From: Fluviicola sp.
Lineage (GTDB): Bacteria > Bacteroidota > Bacteroidia > Flavobacteriales_D > Crocinitomicaceae
Assembly (NCBI GenBank): GCA_029866325.1
Contig: JARWZO010000005.1
Location: 151,049 to 215,048, forward strand
Direction of reading: 5' to 3'
DNA length: 64,000 bases
Shown here: piece by piece, positions 24,815 through 34,464 of the stretch
How the letters are laid out: every line of letters begins with the position of its first letter
Position numbering within the stretch: position 1 is the stretch's first letter
Program-made: the position numbers and the translations under genes
The notes under the pieces: model-generated
Databases searched by the model: none
Seen by the model: only the letters and a program-made list of their open reading frames with translations
What the model was told of the DNA's origin: nothing

Positions 24815-26125
24815 ATGGGAAATATTATTGCCATCGTAGGCAGACCGAACGTCGGAAAATCGACGTTGTTCAATCGATTAACAGAATCCAATCGTGCAAT
24901 CGTAAAAGAAATCAGTGGTGTAACGCGTGATCGTATTTACGGTCGTGGCGAATGGAACGGAATTCCGTTTTCTGTAATCGACACCGGTGGTTACGTACAC
25001 GGCTCCGACGATATTTTTGAAGGTGAAATTCGAAAACAAGTCGAAATCGCCATCGATGAAGCCAACGTGATCTTGTTTGTGGTGGATACCATGACCGGGA
25101 TTGTAGACCTGGATGAAACGGTAGCCGCGATGTTACGCAAAACCAAGAAAAAAGTGTTGGTGATTGCCAACAAAGTAGATAACACGGATCGCATAGGTTT
25201 GTCGAGCGAGTTTTGGTCGTTTGGCTTGGGCGAAGTGTTCGACCTATCGGCTGCCAATGGATCGGGAACGGGAGAAATCCTGGATGAGGTCGTAAAATAC
25301 TTCGAGAAGGAAGATCCACGTGGCGAAGAAGAAGCCGAATTACCACGCATTGCCGTTGTTGGAAAACCGAATGTCGGAAAATCGTCGTTTATCAATGCCC
25401 TCACCGGCGAAGAACGCAACATCGTAACGGATATTTCAGGAACCACGCGCGATGCAATCAATACGCGTTTCAAAGCCTTCGGGTTCGATTTCATGCTCAT
25501 CGATACAGCCGGAATTCGCAAGAAAGCCAAAGTAACCGAAGACATAGAGTTTTACTCGGTATTGCGTTCGGTGCGCACCATCGAAAGTGCCGATGTATGT
25601 GTATTTATGATCGATGCTACCGAAGGATTGCAAAAACAGGATTTACATATTTTCTACATCATTGAGAAAAACCATAAAGGTGTTGTCGTGTTGGTGAATA
25701 AGTGGGATTTGGTAGAAAAGGACCACAAAACCAGTTTGGAATTTGAAGAGCAATTGCGCCGCGATTTGGCTCCGTTCAACGATGTGCCGATTGTGTTTAC
25801 GTCCACCATCACCAAACAACGTATGCACAAAGCGTTGGAGAAAGTAATGGAAGTACACGAAAATCGTATTCGTAAAATCCCGACTTCGGTGTTGAACGAT
25901 ACCTTACAAGCAATTATTGCGGCAACACCGCCGCCATCCATCAAAGGAAAATACATCAAGATCAAGTACATTCAGCAGCTGCCGACACACGCCCCGGCGT
26001 TTGCCTTTTTCTGTAACTTGCCACAATACATTCCCGATTCCTACAAGCGTTTCTTGGAAAACCGTTTACGTGAGAAGTTCAATTTCGAAGGTGTTCCGGT
26101 AAGAATCTTCTTCCGAAGAAAATAG
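24815..26125 (+). CDS. der: GTPase Der (EngA), 50S ribosome assembly
   Basis: A 436-residue double-G-domain GTPase needed for 50S subunit assembly. G1 motifs occur twice (GRPNVGKST near 9-17 and GKPNVGKSS near 183-191), each followed by its own DTGG or DTAG G3 motif and NKVD or NKWD G4 motif. A KH-like domain with [16 protein letters not shown] and the FFRRK ending completes the protein. Length is standard. It ends in a strong terminator, after which the palindrome array of the first ATPase module begins. Confidence 0.98.
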   Translation: MGNIIAIVGRPNVGKSTLFNRLTESNRAIVKEISGVTRDRIYGRGEWNGIPFSVIDTGGYVHGSDDIFEGEIRKQVEIAIDEANVILFVVDTMTGIVDLDETVAAMLRKTKKKVLVIANKVDNTDRIGLSSEFWSFGLGEVFDLSAANGSGTGEILDEVVKYFEKEDPRGEEEAELPRIAVVGKPNVGKSSFINALTGEERNIVTDISGTTRDAINTRFKAFGFDFMLIDTAGIRKKAKVTEDIEFYSVLRSVRTIESADVCVFMIDATEGLQKQDLHIFYIIEKNHKGVVVLVNKWDLVEKDHKTSLEFEEQLRRDLAPFNDVPIVFTSTITKQRMHKALEKVMEVHENRIRKIPTSVLNDTLQAIIAATPPPSIKGKYIKIKYIQQLPTHAPAFAFFCNLPQYIPDSYKRFLENRLREKFNFEGVPVRIFFRRK

Positions 26126-26147
26126 CAGCTTTCACAATTTATTTACT

Positions 26148-26179
26148 ATCCCTTTTGGTTTCGACTGAAAGGGATTTTT
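26148..26179 (+). terminator. Rho-independent terminator of der
   Basis: ATCCCTTT (26148-26155) pairs perfectly with AAAGGGAT (26168-26175), followed by TTTTT interrupted only by A. Confidence 0.9.
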
Positions 26180-26189
26180 ATTGAACTAA

Positions 26190-26322
26190 ATAACTAATTC
26201 CAAACTTATTATGTTTTTATCGGATTTAAATCCAAAATTATTATGTTTATTATGGAATGTATTCCAAAAAAAATATGTTTTTACTGGATTGTAATCCAAA
26301 ATAATTATATTTTTGTTGGAAT
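26190..26322 (+). promoter_or_regulatory. Array of GGA-N6-TCC palindromes at exact 32-bp spacing, upstream of a DUF4143-type ATPase
   Basis: Full palindromes GGATTTAAATCC (26222-26233), GGAATGTATTCC (26254-26265) and GGATTGTAATCC (26286-26297) are exactly 32 bp apart. A half-site ATTCC ends at 26201 and a half-site GGAAT starts at 26318, both in register. Each palindrome is followed by A-rich sequence and TATGTTTTTA-like sequence. A -7-like TATTTTTG lies at 26308-26315. A spacing of 32 bp is about three helical turns, as expected for cooperative binding of a dimeric repressor to one DNA face. Confidence 0.75.
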
Positions 26323-26357
26323 AGGAGTTGAAAAACTCAACAATAAGTAGAATTACC

Positions 26358-27491
26358 ATGATACGTCGTGCTATTGTTCAACATTTGCAAGAAGATCTTT
26401 TTCAAGGAAAAGCAATTTTGCTATTCGGACCAAGACAGGTAGGAAAGACAACTGTTTTGGAAGTTTTACTACAGGAGCAAAACCAACAATGTTTGATCCT
26501 TAATGCCGATGAAACAGATGTGCGTGAATCATTGGAAAACACCACAAGCACAGCATTACGAAATTTATTTGGAGATAACAAAATTGTATTTATTGACGAA
26601 GCACAACGGGTAAACAACATTGGGCTTACACTAAAGTTAATCACCGACCAAATCAAAGATGTACAGGTAATTGCTTCGGGGTCATCTGCATTTGATTTGG
26701 CCTCTCAAACACAAGAATCATTGACAGGGCGGAAGTATGAACATTTCCTGCTGCCGCTTTCGTTTACGGAAATGGTAGCACATCATGGTTTACTGGAAGA
26801 AAAACGATTGTTGCAGCAACGTATGATTTATGGTTATTACCCCGAAATCGTAAGTGATCCGTCAAAAGCAGAAAAGCACATTAAATTACTCACCAACAGC
26901 TATTTGTATAAAGATTTGTTGCAGCTCGAATCAATGAAAAAACCGGCTCTGCTCACCAAAATACTCAAAGCATTGGCGCTTCAAGTGGGCAGTGAGGTTT
27001 CGTATCAAGAAATCAGTAGGTTGGTAAATGCCGATTATCACACGGTTGAAAAATACATCGACTTATTGCAAAAAACGTTTGTGATTTTCACGTTGCCAGC
27101 CTTTAGTAGAAATGTGCGCAACGAAATTCGAAAAGGGCAAAAAATTTACTTCTACGACAATGGTATCCGCAACGCGGTGATTGGTAATTTTCATGCATTG
27201 GAAAATCGTACGGATGTAGGAGCTTTGTGGGAAAATTTTTTGCTGGCAGAACGCATGAAACACCTCAACCAGCAAGGAATTGACCGCGACATTTATTTTT
27301 GGCGAACAACGCAACAACAAGAAATTGATTATTTGGAAGAAGATGCGGATGGAATCAATGCATTCGAATTCAAGTGGAATACCCGCAAATTACCACGTTT
27401 TTCAAAAACCTTTCTCAATGCTTATGCAGTCAATTCAACTGAAGTAATCACACCCGAAAATTTCACAGGTTTCATCGGGATCAATACCTAG
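26358..27491 (+). CDS. DUF4143-type AAA ATPase (first copy)
   Basis: A 377-residue ATP-binding protein of the AAA_14/DUF4143 type. Walker A is GPRQVGKT (24-31) and Walker B is IVFIDEAQ (about 77-84); a sensor-like IASGSSAFDL follows. The C-terminal DUF4143 half ends in WENFLLAERMKHLN and EIDYLEEDADGINAFEFKW, which fits the PD-(D/E)xK-like core proposed for this family. The first ATG (26358) is used; an in-frame TTG lies at 26328. Its role is unknown. The stop codon overlaps that of the convergent MBL gene by CTAG. A second relative is at 61053. Confidence 0.88.
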   Translation: MIRRAIVQHLQEDLFQGKAILLFGPRQVGKTTVLEVLLQEQNQQCLILNADETDVRESLENTTSTALRNLFGDNKIVFIDEAQRVNNIGLTLKLITDQIKDVQVIASGSSAFDLASQTQESLTGRKYEHFLLPLSFTEMVAHHGLLEEKRLLQQRMIYGYYPEIVSDPSKAEKHIKLLTNSYLYKDLLQLESMKKPALLTKILKALALQVGSEVSYQEISRLVNADYHTVEKYIDLLQKTFVIFTLPAFSRNVRNEIRKGQKIYFYDNGIRNAVIGNFHALENRTDVGALWENFLLAERMKHLNQQGIDRDIYFWRTTQQQEIDYLEEDADGINAFEFKWNTRKLPRFSKTFLNAYAVNSTEVITPENFTGFIGINT

Positions 27492-28129
27492 AATTCCAAA
27501 ATGTAGTTCGTACGTTTTTCCTCACCAATCGTAGTCGCCGGTCCGTGTCCAGGATAAACAACCGTATTTTCAGGTAAGGTAAACATGCGTTCGTGGATGG
27601 TTTTTTTCAGAATTTCCATCGATCCGCCAGGTAAATCGGTACGACCGAAACTACCGCGAAACAAGATATCACCGCCAATGAGCAGGTTTTCTGCCGCGTT
27701 ATAAAAAGCAACATGCCCCACACAATGTCCGGGACCGAAAATTACCGTAAACTCCATGTCATCAATGGCAATTACTTGATGGTCTTCAAACCATTCCGTA
27801 GGTTCGGGCGATGAAACATAACCTGCCAAACCGTACATCTGTGCCGAGCGTTCGGCCATGCTTAGTGTAAACAATTCTTCTTTGTGGGCGCGCAACGGCA
27901 CACCATAAGTTTCGCAGCAAAACGCGTTTCCCAGAATATGGTCGATGTGGCAATGCGTGTTCCAAACAGCTTTTACCTGTAGGTTGTTGCGCGTGATAAA
28001 ATCGGTGAGTTCCTGTTGCTCGAAACGGTCGTAACACCCCGGATCAATGATGATACACGATTGCTGATCGCCCGAAACGATGTAGGTGTTTTCCTGAAAT
28101 CCGTTGAAGGTAAACGAATGAATGTGCAT
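27488..28129 (-). CDS. MBL-fold metallo-hydrolase (glyoxalase II-like)
   Basis: The ATG at 28129 (MHIHSFTFNGFQENTYIV) gives 213 residues of a metallo-beta-lactamase-fold hydrolase. The metal motif is NTHCHIDHILGN (HxHxDH). Further ligands are GPGHCVGHVAFY, the Asp in GGDILFRGSFGRTDLPGG and the His in YPGHGPATTIGEE. This arrangement is typical of small glyoxalase-II-like proteins that hydrolyse thioesters such as S-lactoylglutathione analogues; the substrate is not known. It is the last gene of the asnS-rpoN set, 14 bp after the PAP2-like gene. Confidence 0.93.
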   Translation of the reverse strand: MHIHSFTFNGFQENTYIVSGDQQSCIIIDPGCYDRFEQQELTDFITRNNLQVKAVWNTHCHIDHILGNAFCCETYGVPLRAHKEELFTLSMAERSAQMYGLAGYVSSPEPTEWFEDHQVIAIDDMEFTVIFGPGHCVGHVAFYNAAENLLIGGDILFRGSFGRTDLPGGSMEILKKTIHERMFTLPENTVVYPGHGPATTIGEEKRTNYILEF

Positions 28130-28143
28130 ACGAAAGCGGTTTT

Positions 28144-28791
28144 TTAGTAGCGAAACAACAATACGGAGAGTGTGAGTGCTGCAACGCCAATAGAATACCC
28201 TACCAGACATTGCGCCAGCGAATGTTTACCAAGATAAATGCGGGCGCTCATTACAATCCCACTTACGATAAGTGTTACCGGTAAAATCCAAAAAGTGTAA
28301 AAATCCAATCCGGCATAATAGGCAAACAGGAAACCTGTCAAAATGCCCATTCCGGCGGCGTGGAGCGAAACTTTCCACCATTGGGTAATAATCGTGCAGA
28401 TGAATACGGTGGCAAATGAACCGATGGTGAGCGCATAAACGGCTGTCGGGAGTCGATTTTCAGGGTCTTTCAGTTGCACAAGGTAAAACAACGCAATGGC
28501 GGATACGTTCACAAAAAACGAAGGAATCATGCGTTCTTTGCGCGAATCCATCATTACAGTGGTGATGGCGCCGCTGTAGCGCAGAAACAAAATGGTAAAA
28601 CTCGGAATGAGAATGGAAAAGAACCCAAACATCAATAACAGGAGCAATTTCCAGTCTTCCGGAATGAGGTAAATGACTTCGTTGCGTTCCCAAACAGTAT
28701 CCGAAGGCACGTACGCGGCAATCAACAACGCAAATACCGGTGCATTGAGCGGAATAAAAACCCAGGATAAGATGCGGGAAAGTTGATTCAT
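28144..28791 (-). CDS. PAP2-like membrane phosphatase family protein
   Basis: 215 residues with about six transmembrane helices. Relics of the PAP2 acid-phosphatase signature are visible: SRKERMIPSFF, KVSLHAAGMGILTGF (for the SGH motif) and SARIYLGKHSLAQCLVGYSIG (for the third motif with catalytic His). Lipid-phosphate phosphatase activity is inferred; the first motif is weakly conserved. Its ATG shares one base with the rpoN stop codon, so it is translationally coupled to rpoN. Confidence 0.75.
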   Translation of the reverse strand: MNQLSRILSWVFIPLNAPVFALLIAAYVPSDTVWERNEVIYLIPEDWKLLLLLMFGFFSILIPSFTILFLRYSGAITTVMMDSRKERMIPSFFVNVSAIALFYLVQLKDPENRLPTAVYALTIGSFATVFICTIITQWWKVSLHAAGMGILTGFLFAYYAGLDFYTFWILPVTLIVSGIVMSARIYLGKHSLAQCLVGYSIGVAALTLSVLLFRY

Positions 28792-30242
28792 TACAATTCT
28801 TTGCGTAATCGTGCTACGGGAATATTCAGTTGTTCGCGGTACTTGGCAATGGTTCTGCGCGCAATATTGTAGCCTTTATCGTTGAGCAATTTGGCCAAAT
28901 GTTCGTCTGTCAACGGTTTCAGCTTGTTTTCTACCGAAATGGCATCGGAGAGAATTTTCTTTACCTCGCGGGTTGAAACTTCTTCGCCGGAGTCGGTTGA
29001 AAGCGATTCGGAGAAGAAATACTTGAGCGAAAACACACCGTAGGCGGTTTGTACATATTTACTGTTGGCAACGCGCGAAATGGTTGAGATATCCAAGCCT
29101 ACGATTTCTGCAATGTCTTTCAGAATCATCGGTTTCATCTTGGTTTCGTCGCCGCTCAGGAAATACTCTCGTTGGTAATTCATGATGGCTTCCATCGTGG
29201 TGAGCAAGGTATTGTTGCGTTGTTTGATGGCATCAATGAACCATTTGGCTCCTTCAAGTTTCGATTTCACGAACGTGAGTGCATCTTTGTCCGACTTGGA
29301 TGTTTTGGCACCTTCGGCGTAACTGCGCATGAGTTGTTCGTATTCGCGACTCACCTTCAAATCGGGTGTGTTGCGCGCGTTGATCGAGATATCCAAACGA
29401 CCTTCAAATTCGGTGATCAAGAAATCGGGAATGACCTGCTGTAAACTTTTGGCGCCTTCTTTCATAGAGCCTCCCGGCTTGGGATTCAATCGAATAATGG
29501 CATCAATAGCTTCTTTTAAATCCTGATCGCCGATTTCCAGTTTTTTCTGGATTTTATCGTAGTGTTTTTTGGTAAATTCTTCAAAATGATCCTGCAAGAT
29601 TTTCTTGGCTGTAAACAAGGTAATATTACCGTCTTGTTTGCGTTCGATTTGTAGAATCAGGCATTCGCGCAAGTCACGTGCTCCTATTCCTGCCGGGTCG
29701 AGTTCCTGTACCAAACGCAAGACCAATTCCACTTCTGCTTCGGTAACGCTAATATTAGCCGAAAATGCCAAATCGTCTACAATTGCTTCTACTTCTCGGT
29801 TCAGATAACCCGATTCATCCAGGTTTCCGATAATGGTATCGGCAATCTGAAATTGCGTATCGTCCAAATCCAACAAATGCAACTGATCGGTGAGTTTTTC
29901 CTGAAAGGAAGCTTCTACCGAAAGCGGAACGGCGCGTTCTTCGTCGTCTTTACTGGTATTGTTGGCTTGTGTTTTATAATCGGGAGTATCGTCGTCGAAA
30001 TAATCGCTGAGGTCGAAATCGTCATCGAAATCGTTATCATCGTTATCGAAATCATCGTCTTCGTTATCGAAATCTTCTTCCAACTCATCCGGACCTTCTT
30101 CCAAGGCAGGATTTTCCTCCAACTCTTGTTTGATCCGTTGATCCAATTCCATCGTAGGAACCTGTAACAACTTCATGAGTTGAATCTGCTGCGGAGATAA
30201 GCGTTGTTCGAGTTTCTGCGAAAGTTGTTGTCTGAGCGCCAT
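28791..30242 (-). CDS. rpoN: RNA polymerase sigma-54 factor
   Basis: RpoN directs RNA polymerase to -24/-12 promoters that need an activator ATPase. The 483-residue protein has the Gln-rich region I (LRQQLSQKLEQRLSPQQIQLMKLLQVP), a strikingly acidic region II (about 55-90, runs of D, E, N and F), a core-binding domain, and the C-terminal RpoN box ARRTIAKYRE. It lies 38 bp downstream of asnS and overlaps the PAP2-like gene. No enhancer-binding activator is in the window. Confidence 0.97.
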   Translation of the reverse strand: MALRQQLSQKLEQRLSPQQIQLMKLLQVPTMELDQRIKQELEENPALEEGPDELEEDFDNEDDDFDNDDNDFDDDFDLSDYFDDDTPDYKTQANNTSKDDEERAVPLSVEASFQEKLTDQLHLLDLDDTQFQIADTIIGNLDESGYLNREVEAIVDDLAFSANISVTEAEVELVLRLVQELDPAGIGARDLRECLILQIERKQDGNITLFTAKKILQDHFEEFTKKHYDKIQKKLEIGDQDLKEAIDAIIRLNPKPGGSMKEGAKSLQQVIPDFLITEFEGRLDISINARNTPDLKVSREYEQLMRSYAEGAKTSKSDKDALTFVKSKLEGAKWFIDAIKQRNNTLLTTMEAIMNYQREYFLSGDETKMKPMILKDIAEIVGLDISTISRVANSKYVQTAYGVFSLKYFFSESLSTDSGEEVSTREVKKILSDAISVENKLKPLTDEHLAKLLNDKGYNIARRTIAKYREQLNIPVARLRKEL

Positions 30243-30280
30243 AATACGTAGTCGATAGTCTTACAAGATACAAAAAATGA

Positions 30281-31732
30281 CTAGAATTCCGCGTTTTGCG
30301 GTGTTCGTGGAAAAGGAATCACATCGCGGATGTTCGACATACCTGTTACAAACATCACCATGCGTTCAAACCCGAGTCCGAAACCGGCGTGTGGCACCGA
30401 TCCGAAACGGCGTGTATCTAAGTACCACCACAATTCTTCTTCATGAATACCGAAATCGGCACATTTTTTCTTCAGCACATCCAAACGCTCTTCACGTTGT
30501 GAACCACCTACCATTTCACCAATTCCCGGGAACAAAATGTCCATCGCAGCTACGGTTTCTTTGCCTGATTCACAGCCTTCGTTGGCACGCATGTAGAATG
30601 CCTTGAATGAAGCCGGATAATCGGTAATGATCACAGGACGTTTGAATTCTTTCTCCACGAGGTAACGTTCGTGTTCGCTTTGCAAATCGGTTCCCCAACT
30701 TACGTCGTACTTGAATTTCTTCTTTTTATAATGACTGGAATTCATCAGTACATCGATGGCTTCCGTATAGGTAATGCGTTTAAAATCATTGGCTACCACA
30801 AACTGCAAACGCTCTATCAAGGTCAATTCTGCACGTTCGTTTTGCGGTTTGGATTGTTGCTCGGCGGTTTCGCGTTCGTTGAGGAATGCCAAATCATCTT
30901 TGCAGGTATCCATTACGTATTGACAGATGTATTTGAGCATGTTTTCAGCCAAATCCATGTTGTCGTGAATATCATTAAAAGCTACTTCCGGTTCAATCAT
31001 CCAGAACTCAGCTAAGTGGCGGGAAGTATTTGAATTTTCAGCACGGAATGTTGGTCCGAAGGTATAAATAGAACCCAAGCCCATGGCGGCCAATTCACCT
31101 TCCAACTGACCCGAAACGGTGAGATTAACTTGTTTTCCGAAGAAATCTTGTTCGAAATCTACCGAACCGTCTTCTTTTAAAGGTGGCTGTGCAGCATCAA
31201 GGTTCGTTACACGAAACATTTCCCCCGCGCCCTCGGCATCAGAACCGGTAATGATGGGTGTGTGGATGTAGTAAAAACCGCGGTCGTTGAAGAACTGGTG
31301 AATGGCATAACTCACGGCATGGCGCACGCGAAATACGGCTCCGAAAGTATTGGTGCGGAAACGTAAATGTGCTTGCTCGCGCAGGTATTCCAAGCTGTGT
31401 TTCTTGGGTTGCATCACCGTTTTCTGCACATCATCCGGATTGGCTTCGCCGATGATCTCGATGGCTGAAACCACTAATTCAACAGCCTGTCCACTTCCTT
31501 GTGATTCAGCCAAAACACCTGTAAGACCTACAGCCGAAGCGGTAGTGATCTTTTTAAGCATTGCTTCGTCAAATTGCTCAAAGTCAACTACGGCTTGTAA
31601 GTTATTAATGGTAGAACCGTCATTCAGTTGAATAAAGCGATTACTGCGGAAAGCCCGCACCCATCCTTTCACACAATACGTAGCTCCAACTTCAGGTTGG
31701 CTCAACACTTCGGCAATTTTTGTTCGTTTCAT
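30281..31732 (-). CDS. asnS: Asparaginyl-tRNA synthetase
   Basis: A 483-residue class IIb aminoacyl-tRNA synthetase. The N-terminal OB-fold anticodon-binding domain (about 10-115: [20 protein letters not shown]) is followed by the catalytic domain with motif 2 ([21 protein letters not shown], about 228-248, which is the AsnRS-type version) and motif 3 ([16 protein letters not shown] near 450-465). It charges tRNA-Asn with asparagine, so the organism does not depend only on transamidation. It has its own promoter and is the first gene of a set with rpoN. Confidence 0.97.
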   Translation of the reverse strand: MKRTKIAEVLSQPEVGATYCVKGWVRAFRSNRFIQLNDGSTINNLQAVVDFEQFDEAMLKKITTASAVGLTGVLAESQGSGQAVELVVSAIEIIGEANPDDVQKTVMQPKKHSLEYLREQAHLRFRTNTFGAVFRVRHAVSYAIHQFFNDRGFYYIHTPIITGSDAEGAGEMFRVTNLDAAQPPLKEDGSVDFEQDFFGKQVNLTVSGQLEGELAAMGLGSIYTFGPTFRAENSNTSRHLAEFWMIEPEVAFNDIHDNMDLAENMLKYICQYVMDTCKDDLAFLNERETAEQQSKPQNERAELTLIERLQFVVANDFKRITYTEAIDVLMNSSHYKKKKFKYDVSWGTDLQSEHERYLVEKEFKRPVIITDYPASFKAFYMRANEGCESGKETVAAMDILFPGIGEMVGGSQREERLDVLKKKCADFGIHEEELWWYLDTRRFGSVPHAGFGLGFERMVMFVTGMSNIRDVIPFPRTPQNAEF

Positions 31733-31752
31733 GGTATTCGTTGTAATGACGG

Positions 31753-31760
31753 CAAAAATA
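31753..31760 (-). promoter_or_regulatory. -7 box TATTTTTG of asnS
   Basis: On the minus strand TATTTTTG matches TAnnTTTG, 20 bp before the asnS ATG at 31732. It lies in the gap between asnS and the upstream small gene. Confidence 0.55.
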
Positions 31761-31789
31761 GCAAAGAATGTTGAATCTAAGAGAGGCTG

Positions 31790-32173
31790 TTAAAACGGGG
31801 CATGTTCGGTGAAGTAATGTTCGAAAAACAATTGCGCATGTGCAGGTTGTTCTTCAAATGGAGCTACCAGTACGATTTTTTCCAGATTGGTAAATTCACG
31901 TTGAGTTTGCAGGGTTTTAAACAGCGTGTATTTGTCATCGGAAGGCCCGAAAACCAGCATTCGGTTTGCAGATTGCAGCAAGTCGAGAATTCCTTCCATA
32001 AAGTCTTCCGTTTGCAATGCCTGAACCGATTCATGCGGCAGATCGCTCGGTTGAAGATTGAGTTCGATACGTGCTAAAACGGGCACGGTTGCATCAAATG
32101 GATTCTTCGAAAAGATAAATGCTTTATCAGGATCGATGTATACTCCGTAATCTAGTTTAGTTGTAGAATCCAT
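31790..32173 (-). CDS. Small protein of unknown function, last gene of the glycan operon
   Basis: 127 residues, soluble, mixed alpha/beta, with LARIELNLQPSDLPHE in the middle and RMLVFGPSDDKYTLFKTLQTQ followed by KIVLVAPFEEQPAHAQLFFEHYF at the end. The repeated strand-then-loop pattern suggests a Rossmann-like or eRF1-domain-3-like fold, but this is weak. It lies 17 bp downstream of the glycosyltransferase gene, so it is probably co-transcribed with it. Confidence 0.65.
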   Translation of the reverse strand: MDSTTKLDYGVYIDPDKAFIFSKNPFDATVPVLARIELNLQPSDLPHESVQALQTEDFMEGILDLLQSANRMLVFGPSDDKYTLFKTLQTQREFTNLEKIVLVAPFEEQPAHAQLFFEHYFTEHAPF

Positions 32174-32190
32174 AATCGGCCTGTTTAAAG

Positions 32191-34464
32191 TTAAGATGCA
32201 AGTAATGAAGATTCGTCAAGTGTTAGCACCAATTGTTTGTTTTGATGCATGTGAAGCAATTCTCCGCGATAACCTTCCAAAACGAGTCTGGCCATGAGGT
32301 AACTCACCGTTGATTCCGCACCTTGATTCAGGTTGACATGATCTTCTTCCAAACCGTCGCAGCAGCCACCCGTACAGGGATTGTATACAATACGGTGTAA
32401 GTGATTTTGTCCCTGAAACCAGTTAAATCCTATTTCCATTTTCAACAAGTAATCGGGTTGTTCAAACGTATCGTAAAAGCGACTCAAAGCAAGTATTGTG
32501 TAGGCCACATCAATGGGTTGTTCACCAAAATTTTCGGGAATTTCTCCTTTGCTCATCCAACCTCGGTTCGAAATGACTTTAATGCCTTGTTCGTTGTAAA
32601 TGTGTGACAGCAAAAAGTCAAACGTGATTTTGGCGATGTTGCGGTAAGGTTCATGATTGCTCACTTCAAAGGCGCACAACAATGCCTCGGGAACCAAGCT
32701 ATTGGCGTAAGTCATGTAACTTTCATACCATTCCCAGTCTTTGTCAGATTCGTGAATGTACATCTGAACCAGTCGGTCGGCCAGTAAACGTATCAGTCCG
32801 CGAGTGGAAGCCAATGGAAACGTACTGTGATAATAGTAGAGTCCTTTGATGGCGAAGCTCATGGCGCGAGTTGAATACATGTCCGGAATGCGTTTGGAAA
32901 CTTCATCCAGTACCACAACCGCCCTGTGAATCAACTGTATCGGAAGCGTTCCTTTCATAGAAGCCACATAACCGAACGCCCAAATGGCTCTTCCGTTTGA
33001 ATCGGAAAGATTGGTCTCGTAGTTTTGACCGGTAAATGCTTTATCCTTGTCTACATAATTGAGAAAATGCCCTTGTGGCTGTAAGCAAAACTCCATAAAA
33101 GTAAGGTACTTCCTGATGAGGTCAAGATCCGATTCATCTTTGGTGACCGCATAATGTTTGCACACTGCAATGAGTGCCCGAGCGTTGTCATCAATCGTAT
33201 AACCCGATTCAATATCCGGCTGATTGAGAATGGAAAACTGAATCATTCCGAAATCGGTGGTCAGTTGTTGGATGTGGTGTAAGTTAATCTCTGGCAGCCG
33301 ATACTCCAATGAGAATGAGCGATCACTGGTTTGTTGAAATAACAACGCATACCGAATAGCAGTATTTTCCCATGAAGTTGCGGCCATTCGGTGCAAAGCA
33401 TCCAAGTGGATTTGCTCGCGCAGTTTTTCGTCTGCCAATAAATGATTGATCGATAAAGCCAACTGCACAGGATCGCTAAACGGAACGATGGTATACGGTG
33501 TGTCTTGCAATAATTCCAGCGCATGTGGAATAGGAGTTGAAATGATAGGACAACCGCAACTTAGCGCATACGAAAACGTGCCGCTAACCGCCTGATTGGG
33601 GTCTTTGGAAGTAAATAGATACAGATCGGTGAGTTGCAGGTATTCCAGCAAATCGTTGAGCGAAACGTACTGATTGATAAACTTAACGTGGTTTTCGAGT
33701 TTCAGTTCCCGGGTCAAGTTCTCCAGCATATTTCGGTAAGTTTCTTGCTCCGATTTTACCACTTCAGGATGTGTTTTCCCGATGATCAAAAAGAGCAGAT
33801 CCGGATTTTTTTTGATAGCAGCAGGTAATGCGTTGAGTGTGGTTTCAATGTTTTTACCGGAACTGATCAAGCCGAAAGTCGAAACAATTTTCCTTCCTGC
33901 GAAGCCGTATTTTTCTTTCAGTTGTTTTTTGTTGGCGTTTTTCACCAAATGGGTGCCATGCTGAATGACCGTTATTTTTTGAGGATTCAGTTGATAGTCC
34001 TGAATCAAGAGTTGTTTGGCATGTTCGGTCATCACTACAATACCGGCACTTTTGGCAACGATTTGCCTAATTTCAAGCAATAAGGAAGAATTTGGACCGG
34101 GCAATACGGTATGAAAAACAACAATTACGGGTATTACCACATCTTCCAATAATTGCAGAAAATCGTCGGTGTGCTGTTTGTAAAAGCCAAATTCGTGTTG
34201 CACTACTAGCAACGAAATATCCGCATCCGCATTGAGTGTGGCAGCGAGTTTACTGTACGATTGTTTTACGTTGGTATTGAGCGAATAAGCCACTTCTTTG
34301 GGGTAAGAGCTTGCTTTTTCGGTTTCCACGGCAGCTATTTTAAGCACAAACGATTGACTGAATTGCCGGTTGAGCGCTTGAACCAAATCTTGTGAAAAGG
34401 TAGCAATTCCGCATTCGCGCGGTGGATAAGAGGTAAGAAATACAATAGTTGGTAACATAATCAT
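32191..34464 (-). CDS. Glycosyltransferase family 4 fused to an alpha/alpha-barrel-like domain
   Basis: A 757-residue cytosolic protein. Residues 1 to about 370 form a GT4 GT-B transferase: SYPPRECGIATFSQDL at the acceptor-side loop, VIQHGTHLV in the middle, STFGLISSGKN opening the C-terminal Rossmann domain, and the donor-site FSYALSCGCPIISTPIPHALELL. Residues about 400-757 are helical with FSILNQPDIESGYTIDDNARALI and repeated hairpins, like a six-hairpin glycosidase-type barrel. The ATG overlaps the stop of the GH130 gene (ATGA), so the two are coupled. They probably make and trim one storage or surface glycan; the sugar is not known. Confidence 0.88.
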   Translation of the reverse strand: MIMLPTIVFLTSYPPRECGIATFSQDLVQALNRQFSQSFVLKIAAVETEKASSYPKEVAYSLNTNVKQSYSKLAATLNADADISLLVVQHEFGFYKQHTDDFLQLLEDVVIPVIVVFHTVLPGPNSSLLLEIRQIVAKSAGIVVMTEHAKQLLIQDYQLNPQKITVIQHGTHLVKNANKKQLKEKYGFAGRKIVSTFGLISSGKNIETTLNALPAAIKKNPDLLFLIIGKTHPEVVKSEQETYRNMLENLTRELKLENHVKFINQYVSLNDLLEYLQLTDLYLFTSKDPNQAVSGTFSYALSCGCPIISTPIPHALELLQDTPYTIVPFSDPVQLALSINHLLADEKLREQIHLDALHRMAATSWENTAIRYALLFQQTSDRSFSLEYRLPEINLHHIQQLTTDFGMIQFSILNQPDIESGYTIDDNARALIAVCKHYAVTKDESDLDLIRKYLTFMEFCLQPQGHFLNYVDKDKAFTGQNYETNLSDSNGRAIWAFGYVASMKGTLPIQLIHRAVVVLDEVSKRIPDMYSTRAMSFAIKGLYYYHSTFPLASTRGLIRLLADRLVQMYIHESDKDWEWYESYMTYANSLVPEALLCAFEVSNHEPYRNIAKITFDFLLSHIYNEQGIKVISNRGWMSKGEIPENFGEQPIDVAYTILALSRFYDTFEQPDYLLKMEIGFNWFQGQNHLHRIVYNPCTGGCCDGLEEDHVNLNQGAESTVSYLMARLVLEGYRGELLHMHQNKQLVLTLDESSLLAS

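Noticed and set aside
26190..26322. CRISPR-like array because of the regular 32-bp period
   Set aside because: There are no conserved repeats separated by unique spacers of constant length; the whole unit is repeated and degenerate, only three full copies exist, and no cas genes are near.
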